From contig NZ_FOTS01000018.1 in assembly GCF_900114615.1 (NCBI RefSeq), positions 1-64,000 on the forward strand: a stretch of 64,000 nt of DNA, in the 5' to 3' direction. A model generated the notes under the pieces. The model did no database searches and was not told the DNA's origin. It saw only the letters and a list, made by a program, of their open reading frames with translations. The DNA comes from Pelosinus propionicus DSM 13327. GTDB lineage: Bacteria; Bacillota; Negativicutes; DSM-13327. A program made the position numbers and the translations under genes. Below, piece after piece: positions 1 to 8,399 of this stretch; the stretch's first letter is position 1; every line of letters begins with the position of its first letter.

Positions 1-167
<167 letters not shown>

Positions 168-355
168 GTTATTTATGAAGAACCTTGATGGCTCTTTAAA
201 AAAAACAAATTGTTTGTGTTAGTTCATTTACATGAACCAACTGTTTTGTACTCCAAAACGAGTACCGCACATCTGGCTTATTTTAACCTTACTTACATTG
301 TTTAGTTTTCAAGGAACACATGTTTTTCACAAGACCGTTATCACTTTTGCGACAA
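168..355 (-). promoter_or_regulatory. rRNA operon leader region
   Basis: This is the transcribed leader between the nearest rRNA promoter and the 16S gene. On minus it contains TGTTCCTTGAAAAC (305-318), which resembles the boxA-like antitermination segment often found before Firmicute 16S genes. It also carries an A-run/T-run stretch close to the mature 5' end. The short ORFs here have no SD and are not genes. The leader role is inferred from position. Confidence 0.6.
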
Positions 356-362
356 CTTTTAA

Positions 363-391
363 AGTATATCATTTTCAACAAAAAGTGTCAA
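363..391 (-). promoter_or_regulatory. rRNA promoter P1 (nearest to 16S)
   Basis: On minus: TTGACA (386-391), exactly 17 nt, then TATACT (363-368). This near-consensus sigma-A promoter points into the 16S gene about 190 nt downstream. Confidence 0.85.
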
Positions 392-434
392 TACTTTTTT
401 TATTGTTTCGCTATCGTTTTTAACGACTTGCTCA

Positions 435-463
435 TATTAACACGATACGACACTCTATGTCAA
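435..463 (-). promoter_or_regulatory. rRNA promoter P2
   Basis: On minus: TTGACA (458-463), 17 nt, TTAATA (435-440). A shift of one base gives an 18-nt spacer and TAATAT. It lies 72 nt upstream of P1, the tandem spacing common for rrn operons. Confidence 0.75.
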
Positions 464-589
464 CACTTATTACAAATTACTCTCACAAAGTTTATATTAC
501 TTGAAAAAAGTACTTTCTTTACTAATTGAATATATTAATTAAGTCCTTACCAGTACTTATTTCTGCAATAAAAATTTTCTGAACACTTT

Positions 590-617
590 GTATTATCGAG
601 CTAACATTCTTCGTCAA
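590..617 (-). promoter_or_regulatory. possible rRNA promoter P3
   Basis: On minus: TTGACG (612-617), 16 nt, TAATAC (590-595). It is weaker than P1 and P2 but has the same orientation, so it is probably a third tandem rrn promoter. Confidence 0.5.
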
Positions 618-669
618 GATTATCTTAAAATATATTTTTTTCAGCTACTACTTTAAATGCTACAGGGTA

Positions 670-704
670 AAATAAAAAAATCGCCTACCTTTCCAGATAG
701 ACGA
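670..704 (-). terminator. intrinsic terminator of the 36-aa small gene
   Basis: On minus the stem TCGTCTATCT/AGGTAGGCGA (10 pairs, several G-U) has a GGAA loop and is followed by a seven-T run. It pairs well only as minus-strand RNA, so it ends the transcript of the small gene at 735-845 before the rrn promoters. Confidence 0.75.
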
Positions 705-734
705 CCACGAAATTTAAAAATTTGCTTATTTGTA

Positions 735-845
735 CTAACTAAACAATGTAATAATTGAGTTGCCAGCAGTATATACTGCCAACACTCCTGCAAAAACCAC
801 AATTGGATTATTTTTCCATTCAAATTCTTTATTTTTATGAGTCAT
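735..845 (-). CDS. small membrane protein, 36 aa
   Basis: The ATG is preceded by the SD GAGGTGACTT and there is a good promoter about 50 nt upstream. The reading frame runs 36 codons to TAG and a minus-strand terminator lies 30 nt beyond. The product starts with a charged head (MTHKNKEFEWKNN) followed by one hydrophobic helix (residues about 14-34), so a single-span membrane protein is expected. I recognise no family. The promoter, SD, ORF and terminator together make a real gene likely despite its size. Function unknown. Confidence 0.6.
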   Translation of the reverse strand: MTHKNKEFEWKNNPIVVFAGVLAVYTAGNSIITLFS

Positions 846-892
846 AAGTCACCTCTTCGCACCTTATCATAATCAAATATATTGTTAAATAT

Positions 893-920
893 ATTATACA
901 AGATAATTGTTACAATTCAA
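893..920 (-). promoter_or_regulatory. promoter for the 36-aa gene
   Basis: On minus: TTGAAT (915-920), 16 nt, TATAAT (893-898), with the start codon about 48 nt downstream. Little can be seen upstream, between about 920 and 1090. Confidence 0.55.
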
Positions 921-1091
921 ACACATTTCCATATGATTATTGCACATTTTTATTTTAATGTTTGCTATATAAACACACATGTACTTTTGTGTTATTTTTT
1001 ATTAAAATGTTTAGCACAGCGGGCTCTGAAAGATCATATATCAAATATATTCGGTTTACAAAAATATCCACAATCCTTATAAAAGGATAAA

Positions 1092-1190
1092 TTATTTATC
1101 TGATAATTCGCTAAGACTATAAAGATATAACACTAAGCCTGCTGTTAATATAATATGGACTATGTTAAATAACCAATCACCTAAAATCAC
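1092..1190 (-). CDS. small membrane protein, 32 aa
   Basis: A GTG start sits behind a strong SD (AAGGAGATGGTACTGTG). The 32-codon frame ends in TAA. The product opens MILGDW, has one hydrophobic helix (about 7-26) and ends in a polar tail SLSELSDK. The size, single helix and strand match the neighbouring 36-aa gene, but the sequences are not clearly related. I recognise no family. The SD and amino-acid composition support a real gene. Function unknown. Confidence 0.5.
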   Translation of the reverse strand: MILGDWLFNIVHIILTAGLVLYLYSLSELSDK

Positions 1191-1301
1191 AGTACCATCT
1201 CCTTACTTATAGATAAATATAATCATCATGAAATACCAGTTGTCTGATTACTTACTTTTATATTACAAAAAAACTATGACGAAACTATGACGAAAATAAA
1301 T

Positions 1302-1343
1302 AATAGCCGCCTTCCTTAAACTTAAAGATAGACGACTACTATT
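1302..1343 (-). terminator. terminator-like hairpin after the 56-aa gene
   Basis: On minus, AATAG/CTATT and TCGTCT/GGCGGA (with G-U pairs) plus TCTT/AAGG form an interrupted stem, followed by a T-rich tail (ATTATTTATTTT). It shares the TCGTCTATCT arm with the terminator at 670-704, so the two are probably copies. It begins 5 nt after the stop of the gene at 1348-1518. Confidence 0.55.
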
Positions 1344-1347
1344 CTTA

Positions 1348-1518
1348 TTATTTTGTGAGAAACCTGGCACCAATTATTATCCCTGAAACCTTAAGCAATT
1401 CCATGCTGGAAACCATCATTGATGTATTTAAAGGCATGTCAGAGGATATAATTAAATCCATACTTGAAACTAAAACTACTATCATAGCTGATACCATGAC
1501 TGAATCCTCTAAAGTCAC
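1348..1518 (-). CDS. small hypothetical protein, 56 aa
   Basis: A GTG start follows the SD GAGGTGTTGAGC. The 56-codon frame ends in TAA directly before a minus-strand hairpin. The product (start MTLEDSVMVSAMIVVLV) is rich in Met, Ser and Val and amphipathic to hydrophobic, with a basic end ARFLTK. The opposite strand is also open (85 codons from a GTG at 1355) but lacks an SD there. The minus frame, with SD and terminator, is therefore preferred, though the evidence is modest. No family recognised. Confidence 0.4.
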   Translation of the reverse strand: MTLEDSVMVSAMIVVLVSSMDLIISSDMPLNTSMMVSSMELLKVSGIIIGARFLTK

Positions 1519-1605
1519 GCTCAACACCTCAAATATTTTTTACTACATACTATGTAACCAAACAATTAACTGTGCTTACAAAACCAAAAGACGAGGAGTG
1601 TTAAT

Positions 1606-1824
1606 ATGAAGTGTCCAAATTGCGGTACAAGTACACGATTTAATTTTTCACATTGCCCTCATTGCGGCTATAAAATGGATCTAGAGGTTGAAGGTCCAAT
1701 ACCTAATTGGAGGTATCTACCAGGCTTCCGTTCTAAAACACCTTGGAAAATGATTCTTGCAACAGTAATATATATATGGATACTACTTGCAATTATTGTT
1801 TCCTTTTTTGGTGGTATCATATAA
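1606..1824 (+). CDS. zinc-ribbon small membrane protein, 72 aa
   Basis: The ATG follows the SD GAGGAGTGTTAAT. The N-terminal 25 residues carry two CxxC knuckles (CPNC at 3-6, CPHC at 17-20) that would form a zinc ribbon. A short linker leads to one transmembrane helix at about 49-70 ending in FFGGII. Zinc-ribbon plus helix proteins of this kind are common and mostly uncharacterised in Firmicutes. It is the only plus-strand gene in this small-gene stretch. Function unknown. Confidence 0.75.
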   Translation: MKCPNCGTSTRFNFSHCPHCGYKMDLEVEGPIPNWRYLPGFRSKTPWKMILATVIYIWILLAIIVSFFGGII

Positions 1825-1865
1825 AAGATATAATTCATCTAGATAGTTTAATTATATCAAAAGAA

Positions 1866-1902
1866 AACCATATCTTAGAGTTTTTTCTCTTTAGACATGG
1901 TT
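1866..1902. terminator. hairpin after the zinc-ribbon gene
   Basis: AACCAT/ATGGTT, TCT/AGA and AGAG/CTCT pair around a T6 loop, with single mismatches between the blocks. It lies 42 nt past the stop at 1824. There is no clean T-run on the plus side, so termination is plausible but not certain. Confidence 0.4.
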
Positions 1903-1962
1903 CCTAATATTATTACAATACATTATTTTTTGCAACGTTTTTTAGCAAAAATCCTAAAATCT

Positions 1963-2154
1963 TTAGAAATGCGGAAAATCATCAACCTTATCCATATTGC
2001 TTAACTGTTCCATTGCCTCACTCTTTGTCTGCCCAATAATTTTACCTTGTTTTGTTTTGAAATTTAAGAAAAAAAATCCACCATTAGATACAACAATTGC
2101 TGAAGATTTGTCATTACTGAACATTGGAGTAGTAAAATCAGTGTTCTTATTTAT
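1963..2154 (-). CDS. small hypothetical protein with a non-standard start, up to 63 aa
   Basis: A frame with typical protein composition (NKNTDF... KQGKIIGQTKSEAMEQ... DDFPHF) ends in TAA at 1963. Six bases after a good SD (GGGAGAGG) the in-frame codon is ATA, where ATG would be expected. The next ATG is codon 11, at 2124, with no SD of its own. Upstream, an in-frame stop closes the frame after five codons. Either ATA serves as a rare start, or the gene lost its start codon, or translation starts at the internal ATG (53 aa). No transmembrane segment, no family recognised. Confidence 0.45.
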   Translation of the reverse strand: MNKNTDFTTPMFSNDKSSAIVVSNGGFFFLNFKTKQGKIIGQTKSEAMEQLSNMDKVDDFPHF

Positions 2155-2359
2155 GATAACCCTCTCCCTTTATTGTCTGATGATTCGGAATATACTTCTA
2201 TCTTATCCAATAGCAGGCAATATTATCCTTTCTAATTGGTTTTTGTAGATTAATTAGTGTATTTTTATCAAAAATGCGATTATAAATAGAGAAATCATTA
2301 AAATTTATCCGTTCGGGCTCTATTAGGTGCAAGCTTAGATAATTATCTACACTACTAGC

Positions 2360-2509
2360 TTGACATCGTTAGATATTGTTATTAATTACTAACGTATAGA
2401 ATCTGGTTTACCTGGACATACTTTTATTGACGACCTCTCTTGTCGTTTTTAACACTTCTTCTCTCCCATTTTTTTTTGGCTCTCCTAAGGAGAGCTATTT
2501 TTTTATTTT
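2360..2509 (+). ncRNA. possible short transcript between two small-gene regions
   Basis: On plus, TTGACA (2360-2365), 17 nt and TAATTA (2383-2388) form a candidate promoter with a weak -10. About 90 nt downstream is a clean intrinsic terminator (2479-2509). No ORF with an SD lies between, so the unit could make a short RNA of about 110 nt. A weaker hairpin, ACGAC/GTCGT followed by T5, lies at about 2441-2458. This is speculative. Confidence 0.25.
2479..2509 (+). terminator. intrinsic terminator
   Basis: GCTCTCC (2479-2485), loop TAA, GGAGAGC (2489-2495), then a seven-T run. It is a clear plus-strand terminator although no plus-strand gene lies directly upstream. Confidence 0.75.
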
Positions 2510-2573
2510 CTTACACAAATAGCGATAGAATGAATATGATATAGCAACATCTCCAAATTATTGCTTACATAGC

Positions 2574-2616
2574 AAAAAAATACTGACTGCTTATTTCAAG
2601 CAGTCAGTATTTTTTT
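2574..2616. terminator. bidirectional terminator
   Basis: A7, TACTGACTGCTT (2581-2592), a 5-nt loop, the perfect complement (2598-2609), then T7. It works equally on both strands and separates the small-gene region from what follows. Confidence 0.8.
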
Positions 2617-2782
2617 AGACAACAAAGAAAATCACTCTTATTTATCATTATGTATAAACAAACTTTATTTTATACATGAGGTGATAAAATTCATTAGAGA
2701 AAATTGCATTGAGTACTATCTCATTTGTATGTGCTTAAGTACTAAAAATTCGCCTCAGCAAAGTGCTAGCGACAATATAAAG

Positions 2783-2808
2783 CGAGCGACCCTAAGCCGC
2801 TCGTTTTT
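2783..2808. terminator. GC-rich hairpin downstream of the chemoreceptor gene
   Basis: CGAGCG (2783-2788) pairs with CGCTCG (2798-2803). A T5 run follows on plus and a T-rich tract follows on minus. It lies 20 nt past the minus-strand chemoreceptor stop, so it may terminate that gene. The stretch from 2620 to 2780 shows nothing else I can support. Confidence 0.45.
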
Positions 2809-2827
2809 AAAGGATTTTGGAATTGAA

Positions 2828-4801
2828 TTATACTTGAAATTTAGACACAACTTCCTGTAATTCTTCTGACAACTTTGCTAAAGCTAGACTTGACGATGCA
2901 ATTTCTTCCATGGACGCTAATTGTTTTTCGGCAGCTACTGAAACATTTCCTGCTTCATCAGCAGATTTTTTACCAAGATTGCTAATTTTCAGTACTTCTT
3001 GGACAATGTATTGGCTACTAGAAGCTGTCTGCTGCATGTTTACAGAAATATCGTTTATTTGTTCACATACTTTAGTTACCAGTTCTACAATTTCACAAAA
3101 AGCCGTTCCCGCAGCAAAAACAACCTCCGCTCCATTTTTGACTTCATGCGTACCACTGCCCATAGCTGAAACCGCTTTATCTGCTTCTTTTTGCGTATGA
3201 TTAATGAGCTCAGCTATCTTTTTGGCAGATTCCTGAGATTGTTCGGCTAACTTCCGAACTTCATCTGCTACAACCGCAAAGCCTCGTCCCTGCTCACCAG
3301 CTCTTGCTGCCTCAATAGCTGCATTCAGCGCCAATAGATTGGTTTGTCCGGCAATACCAGATATAGTATCAACAATTTGGCCAATTTCCTTAGAACGCTC
3401 GCCTAATGCTTTTACAACATCAGCTGATTCTACAACAGTTTTTTCGATTCGTTTCATCTGTATAATCGCTTCATTAACGACCTTGCCTCCAACCTTAGCC
3501 TTTTCTGCAGCCTGGTTGGACCTAACAGATACTTGATTTGCCTTTGCAGCAATACTTTGGAGGCTGTCTGCCATTTGCTCAACAACAATGAGTGCACCCG
3601 TGGCTGCTGCAACCTGATCATTGGCCCTTGCGGCTACGTCTGTCGTTGATACAACAATAAGGTTTGAAGCTTGAGCAGACTGTTCTGAATTAGCCGTAAG
3701 CTGCTGAGAGGCAGCGGATACATGCGCAGTCGCACCTGCTATTTGATGAACCAGTTTACGAAGATTTGCTGTCATAATTTCAAATGAATGACTGAGACGG
3801 CCAATTTCGTCATTAGATTTAATATTGAAATTGGACAATGAAATATTTCCGTCTGCAATTTGTGTAGCTGCACATTCAAGAACCTGTATTGGTTTTGCTA
3901 TCCTTCTGGAAAACAAAACTATAAATGATGCGGCAGTTGCTAAGACAATAACAATAGTAAAAAGAGTAATTGTAGTAAGGGCAGAAACTTGGCTGGTAAC
4001 CTCATCTTGAGGCACCGTAACAACCATGCTCCAATTTGTATTCGGGATACATGCAAATGCGTAAGATCTTGCAATACCTTGTATCTGTAAAGACAGTTCC
4101 CCTTTTTCCGTATTAACGATTTTCTCAACTACCTCTTTAAAAGTTGAATCTGCATTAAAATTCTCTAGTGGATTAACTTTCATCGCTATATCTTTATCCG
4201 GATGCATAATAATTAAACCATCGCGCTGCACAATAAATGCATGCCCCGTCTGGCCTACAGTTATTTGGGAAATCCTGTCTATAAGAGACGTAATATCAAT
4301 AGACCCCGTAATCACACCGACTATTTTTTCGCCCTGCTTAACCGGAACACCAATTGTCACTATTGTTCTTCCAGTCATCCGGGATGTATGCGGTCCAAAT
4401 ACAGTGATACGACCTTTCATAGCGTTCTGGAAGTATGGCCTATCGGCATTGTTTCCTTTAAGTCCTCTTCCATTTATAAATAGACCGTCATCACTATGAT
4501 AAGCAATCCCATCGTATTCCTTGTTTTTATTTAGTGCCTGCGCAAGATAAGGTATCATATCTTCCTTATTCCCACTTTGAAAAACAGGTGCAACAGCCAG
4601 CATTAACAATTCCTGCTTGTAAGATTCCAACCAAAGACTTACAAATTCACCATTATCTTGGGCTAGACGTTGCATATCGTCTTTGACACCATTGGTAATA
4701 ATTTCTCTGGCCTTCCAATAATTTAAACCACCAAGAGCCATTAGAGAGATAAGAAAAAAAGTAAGAATCGAAGCAATTAACTTTGTCTGAATGCTTTTCA
4801 T
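2828..4801 (-). CDS. methyl-accepting chemotaxis protein with dCache sensor, 657 aa
   Basis: A transmembrane chemoreceptor that senses an extracellular ligand and controls the CheA kinase. Layout: TM1 about 8-28, a long extracellular dCache-type domain about 35-272, TM2 about 275-298, HAMP about 299-351, then the coiled-coil signalling domain. The conserved hairpin tip lies at about 478-520 and contains [19 protein letters not shown] and [16 protein letters not shown]. There is no C-terminal CheR-binding pentapeptide. The SD GGAGGAA stands 4 nt before the ATG. No che genes are nearby, so this is a stand-alone receptor. The ligand cannot be told from sequence; dCache domains often bind amino acids or carboxylates. 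Confidence 0.95.
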   Translation of the reverse strand: MKSIQTKLIASILTFFLISLMALGGLNYWKAREIITNGVKDDMQRLAQDNGEFVSLWLESYKQELLMLAVAPVFQSGNKEDMIPYLAQALNKNKEYDGIAYHSDDGLFINGRGLKGNNADRPYFQNAMKGRITVFGPHTSRMTGRTIVTIGVPVKQGEKIVGVITGSIDITSLIDRISQITVGQTGHAFIVQRDGLIIMHPDKDIAMKVNPLENFNADSTFKEVVEKIVNTEKGELSLQIQGIARSYAFACIPNTNWSMVVTVPQDEVTSQVSALTTITLFTIVIVLATAASFIVLFSRRIAKPIQVLECAATQIADGNISLSNFNIKSNDEIGRLSHSFEIMTANLRKLVHQIAGATAHVSAASQQLTANSEQSAQASNLIVVSTTDVAARANDQVAAATGALIVVEQMADSLQSIAAKANQVSVRSNQAAEKAKVGGKVVNEAIIQMKRIEKTVVESADVVKALGERSKEIGQIVDTISGIAGQTNLLALNAAIEAARAGEQGRGFAVVADEVRKLAEQSQESAKKIAELINHTQKEADKAVSAMGSGTHEVKNGAEVVFAAGTAFCEIVELVTKVCEQINDISVNMQQTASSSQYIVQEVLKISNLGKKSADEAGNVSVAAEKQLASMEEIASSSLALAKLSEELQEVVSKFQV

Positions 4802-4978
4802 TGCATTCCTCCATTTTTTAAGTTTCTTTGCGAACTTTATTACGCCGCAAGACCCTTATACCACTTGGTCAAAAGGTATCTTTTTTTAACAAATGTTACC
4901 TATAAAAGTAGATAAAACTCAAACAAGTTACATCCCAACTCACAATTAAGTCAAAATCTCCCACTTTTATATTTTTTG

Positions 4979-5821
4979 TTAATTTAATATGCTTATATAA
5001 TCTTTTATAACCTTACTCATTGTTTGTTCAGCGCTTTTCGCTAAGGTTTCAAAACGAAGATTCTCTTGTTTATTTTTATCTAAAAATTGACGAGCCGTCT
5101 TAATCGCCTGTGTCGATATCTCTGTATTGATATTTATTTTTCGAATTCCTAAGGCAATAGCTTTTTGCAGCTCGGGTATGGGAATACCCGAGCTGCCATG
5201 CAATACCAAAGGAATATCTACGACTGAAGAAATCTCAGCTAAACGTTTAAAATCAAGCTCTGGTATGCCTTTATAAATACCATGTGCATTGCCTATAGCA
5301 ATTGCCAATGCATCAATGCCGGAGGCTTCTGCATATTTTTTAGCATCTTCCGGTTTTGTATATCCTTTTTCTAAAGAAAGTCCTGGCGACGCCGATCCAT
5401 CTTCGTTATTCATATAACCCAGTTCACCTTCAACACTTACACCAGCCACATGAGCAATCTGCACCACATATCTGGTTTTTTCAATATTTTCATTTAATGG
5501 CAAAGAGGAGCCATCGTACATTACCGATGTAAATCCAGCGCTAATCGCTCTTACAATTGTTTCAAAATGTTTGCTATGATCCAGATGCAAAACAAAAGGT
5601 ATCTCAGTATCAATACAATATTTTTTTACAATTGCAGCAATCACATCAAGCGACGCATGTTGTATATAAGATTCACCAAAGGAAATAATTGCTGGCTGGC
5701 CAACTGCTTGCGCAGCTTTTACAACTGCCTGAATGGATTCCAAATTATACACGTTAAAAGAGCCAATTGCGCAATTATTTTTCACTGCATGCTCTAACAT
5801 TTTATTTAAATCAACCAACAT
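4979..5821 (-). CDS. class II (Zn) ketose-bisphosphate aldolase family, 280 aa
   Basis: A TIM-barrel metal aldolase of the FbaA/GatY/KbaY family. The catalytic Asp81 and the zinc ligand His82 stand in LHLDHS. Further metal-site residues are Glu131/Glu133 in VEGELG, His180 in GNAHG and His208 in VLHGSSG. NINTE (230-234) belongs to the phosphate-binding region. It is the last gene of the acid-sugar cluster, so I infer that it splits a phosphorylated acid-sugar intermediate made by the DUF1537 kinase and does not serve glycolysis. The SD is AGGTGATGTT before ATG. The exact substrate is unknown. Confidence 0.9.
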   Translation of the reverse strand: MLVDLNKMLEHAVKNNCAIGSFNVYNLESIQAVVKAAQAVGQPAIISFGESYIQHASLDVIAAIVKKYCIDTEIPFVLHLDHSKHFETIVRAISAGFTSVMYDGSSLPLNENIEKTRYVVQIAHVAGVSVEGELGYMNNEDGSASPGLSLEKGYTKPEDAKKYAEASGIDALAIAIGNAHGIYKGIPELDFKRLAEISSVVDIPLVLHGSSGIPIPELQKAIALGIRKININTEISTQAIKTARQFLDKNKQENLRFETLAKSAEQTMSKVIKDYISILN

Positions 5822-5917
5822 AACATCACCTGCTTAATAATAAAATTCAACATCTTTTTAGCTACTTACCGTACTTATATTACAATACTTAATTTTTCTT
5901 GTATTAAAATTGACGTG

Positions 5918-7189
5918 TTATTTTCCTGCAGTTTTAGCTGGTAAAAACTGTGTTAAAACAGCGCCCAGCAACAATGCCCCAACTAGACTGTACAAACCAT
6001 ATTTTATGCCATAAGCGCTTGTTACCGAACCAACCATATATGGCCCAATAAAGCTTCCTATATTGCCAAGTGCATTAATAAAGCCTCTAATAGCGCCAAT
6101 AGATCCCGGCGGGAATAACATTGGAACCATTGTCCAGAATGAAGACGGCATTGATTTGATAGCTAATCCAGTAATAACCATAATACCAAAGGACAGCCAA
6201 GTATTATCAGAAAATATAGCTGATAGCCACAAACCTATACCAAAAAACGCTAGCGGAAATGCCGTAAAGAACCTGCGATTTTGAGTTTTGTCAGAAAAAT
6301 ACCCAATAACATATAAACCAACAATAGAGGTGATATAAGGCAAAGTACTTAAAAATCCGACTTGTGTCATACCTGTCTTGGTAAGGCTCTTCAAAATTGT
6401 CGGCAGCCAAAGATTAAATCCGTAAGCGCCTATCATACCACAATTGAATATCAAGATGAGCAGCCACATGTTTTTATTGCAAAGAAGCTCTTTATAAGAC
6501 ACTTTAATATGGTTTCGTTTCATTTCTTCTAACGCTGACTCTTTCTCCTTTTTCAAGGTAGATACTAAATATTCTCTTTCTTCGTTTGACAGCCATTTCG
6601 CTTTTTCCGGTGTATCTTCAATTAATGGCAGCCAAATACAAATCAAAAGTAAAGATAAGATGCCTTCTACAATAAACAACCATTGCCAATGATAATTTTC
6701 GACAATCCAACCAGAAATGGGATTTGTGATAATAGCTGCAAGTGAAGTACTTGTCATAAACATTGCATTGGCTCTGCCAATTTCATTAGCAGGAAACCAA
6801 TTGCCCAAGATAACAAGAATCGCAGGATAAACCCCACCCTCTACAAAGCCTAACAAAAAACGAATTACAAGCAATTCCCATTCTTTCGTAACAAATCCAT
6901 TGATAACTGTCAGTGTACCCCAGCCAAGAATAGTGTATGTTATAAACTTTTTCGCGCTTTTGTTCTCTGCTATATAACCTCCTGGAATTTGCAAGAACAT
7001 ATAACCAATAAAAAAAAGCCCTGCCGCCAGGCCGGCAATCGTCATACTTAAACCTAATTCTTCTCGCATCCCCCCGGCGATTGCAAAACTTATATTCATA
7101 CGATCCATAAATGTCATAATATACAATATAATAGTTGCCGGTATAATATGTATCCATCTTTTATTTGGAATTTTCGCATGATTATTCAT
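5918..7189 (-). CDS. MFS transporter, anion:cation symporter (ACS) type, 423 aa
   Basis: A major facilitator superfamily permease with about 12 hydrophobic helices. The start matches the ACS family of organic-acid and sugar-acid carriers (tartrate, glucarate and phthalate transporters): a basic N-terminus, then MTFMDRMNISFAIAG. The conserved loop 2-3 motif and RFLLGFVEGGVYPA are present. The longest ORF starts at 7207, but the SD GGGAG lies 8 nt before the ATG at 7189, which I prefer. The gene sits between the aldolase and the dehydrogenase, so it probably imports the acid-sugar substrate. Confidence 0.9.
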   Translation of the reverse strand: MNNHAKIPNKRWIHIIPATIILYIMTFMDRMNISFAIAGGMREELGLSMTIAGLAAGLFFIGYMFLQIPGGYIAENKSAKKFITYTILGWGTLTVINGFVTKEWELLVIRFLLGFVEGGVYPAILVILGNWFPANEIGRANAMFMTSTSLAAIITNPISGWIVENYHWQWLFIVEGILSLLLICIWLPLIEDTPEKAKWLSNEEREYLVSTLKKEKESALEEMKRNHIKVSYKELLCNKNMWLLILIFNCGMIGAYGFNLWLPTILKSLTKTGMTQVGFLSTLPYITSIVGLYVIGYFSDKTQNRRFFTAFPLAFFGIGLWLSAIFSDNTWLSFGIMVITGLAIKSMPSSFWTMVPMLFPPGSIGAIRGFINALGNIGSFIGPYMVGSVTSAYGIKYGLYSLVGALLLGAVLTQFLPAKTAGK

Positions 7190-7303
7190 TGCTTTCATCT
7201 CCCTCATTTATCTTAATTTTATATTTTAAAACAAAATTACTATTTCGAAAATTTTTACTATTTCCATTAACATACATGATATAAACTAATTTATCTTTGA
7301 CTT

Positions 7304-7355
7304 AATTCCCTTTTTAATGATACTGAAATCTAAACCAGCATCATTAAAAGGGAAT
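7304..7355 (-). other. intercistronic hairpin
   Basis: Arms of about 16 bases (TTCCCTTTTTAATGAT and ATCATTAAAAGGGAA) are almost perfectly complementary around an 18-nt loop, in the 184-nt gap between the dehydrogenase and transporter genes. No T-run follows on minus, so it is more likely an mRNA processing or stability element than a terminator. Confidence 0.5.
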
Positions 7356-7373
7356 ATTCTATATCTTTTTTAG

Positions 7374-8351
7374 TTATTGCCAGCGCTTATGCTGATACAC
7401 TTCTGGATTGACCACCTTATCCCACTTTTCTCCTCGCAAAACAGCCAAGGTACCTTCCACAGTCAATCGTGCAGTACGGTCAGCGCTTTCCTTAGTAAGC
7501 GCTGCCATATGTGGCGTAGCAATAAAATTAGGCAGAGTAAAAAGCTTGCTATTTATGTCCATCGGTTCTGAACACAGAACATCAACAGCCGCACCAGCTA
7601 CTTTACCACTTTTCAATGCCTCATAAAATGCTTCTTCAACAATAATGTCACCACGTGCACAATTAACTATAAATATGCCATCTTTCATTTGGGCAAATCG
7701 CTCGGCATTGAACATCCCTTGTGTTTCAGGAAGAGAAGGCATATGCAGTGATATTACATCACAAGCACTGAGTAAATCTGCCAATTCAGCATGATATATG
7801 TAATGATGCTCTTTTTCCACTACTTCTTGTGATATAAAAGGGTCATACACATGCACATGCATTTCATTATTGGAGAATATTTTAGCAGTTTCTTTACCGA
7901 TACTGCCAAATCCTACAATGCCTACATGGTGTTGCTCCAATTCAATAGCCATATATTTATTCCGTATATTAAAATTGCCCTCAGATGTTTCCTTATGGCT
8001 TTCCACAATATTTTTTGTTATCGCATATGCCATCCCAACGGCATGTTCCGCAACGGATCTTTTGTTTGTTCCTGGCGCAATGACAACAGGTATGCCAAGT
8101 TCTGTGGCTGCTTGCAGATCCACATTATCTACACCAACACCCGGGCGCGCAATCACTTTAAGATTTGGACACTGTTCCATAATCTCACGTGTAATTCTGC
8201 CGACACGCAGAATTAATCCATCTGCTTTTTTTAGATCATTAATAATAGTGCTCATATCACTATTATTGGCAACGATAACATTGGCATTCTTATATAATAA
8301 TTCCATTCCTGTTTCATATAAAGCATGTGACATTAATACAGTCTTTGCCAT
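7374..8351 (-). CDS. D-isomer-specific 2-hydroxyacid dehydrogenase, 325 aa
   Basis: An NAD-dependent dehydrogenase of the SerA/HprA family. Seen: the Rossmann motif VGFGSIG at about 145-151, the substrate-binding IARPGVGVDNVD, the conserved NCARGDII and the catalytic His in ATPHMAA. A longer ORF begins at 8381 but reads through the SD AAAGGAGG, so the ATG at 8351 is the start. It lacks the C-terminal ACT domain of the long SerA forms. In this cluster it probably oxidises an acid sugar or reduces a 2-keto acid. True serine synthesis is less likely given the neighbours. Confidence 0.9.
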   Translation of the reverse strand: MAKTVLMSHALYETGMELLYKNANVIVANNSDMSTIINDLKKADGLILRVGRITREIMEQCPNLKVIARPGVGVDNVDLQAATELGIPVVIAPGTNKRSVAEHAVGMAYAITKNIVESHKETSEGNFNIRNKYMAIELEQHHVGIVGFGSIGKETAKIFSNNEMHVHVYDPFISQEVVEKEHHYIYHAELADLLSACDVISLHMPSLPETQGMFNAERFAQMKDGIFIVNCARGDIIVEEAFYEALKSGKVAGAAVDVLCSEPMDINSKLFTLPNFIATPHMAALTKESADRTARLTVEGTLAVLRGEKWDKVVNPEVYQHKRWQ

Positions 8352-8399
8352 CCTACATCCTCCTTTTTGTGTGAGTTTCAATACTACTTACCTGCGTCT

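Noticed and set aside
232-529. Two short plus-strand ORFs opposite the rRNA leader
   Set aside because: They lie over the tandem rRNA promoters and leader, have no SD, and their Phe/Leu/Thr-rich composition is what AT-rich non-coding DNA gives.
882-1082. Plus-strand ORF of 66 codons
   Set aside because: It starts with TTG without an SD in a very AT-rich stretch and overlaps the promoter of the 36-aa minus gene. No protein-like pattern.
1355-1609. Plus-strand ORF of 84 codons opposite the 56-aa gene
   Set aside because: GTG start without an SD; the minus frame has both an SD and a terminator. Some doubt remains, because its first half looks partly protein-like.
1997-2248. Plus-strand ORF of 83 codons
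   Set aside because: No SD; it mirrors the better-supported minus frame at 1963-2154.
2691-2860. GTG frame of about 57 codons running into the end of the chemoreceptor gene
   Set aside because: The GTG is part of the GAGGTGAT sequence and has no SD of its own. The frame crosses a hairpin and overlaps the chemoreceptor on the opposite strand.
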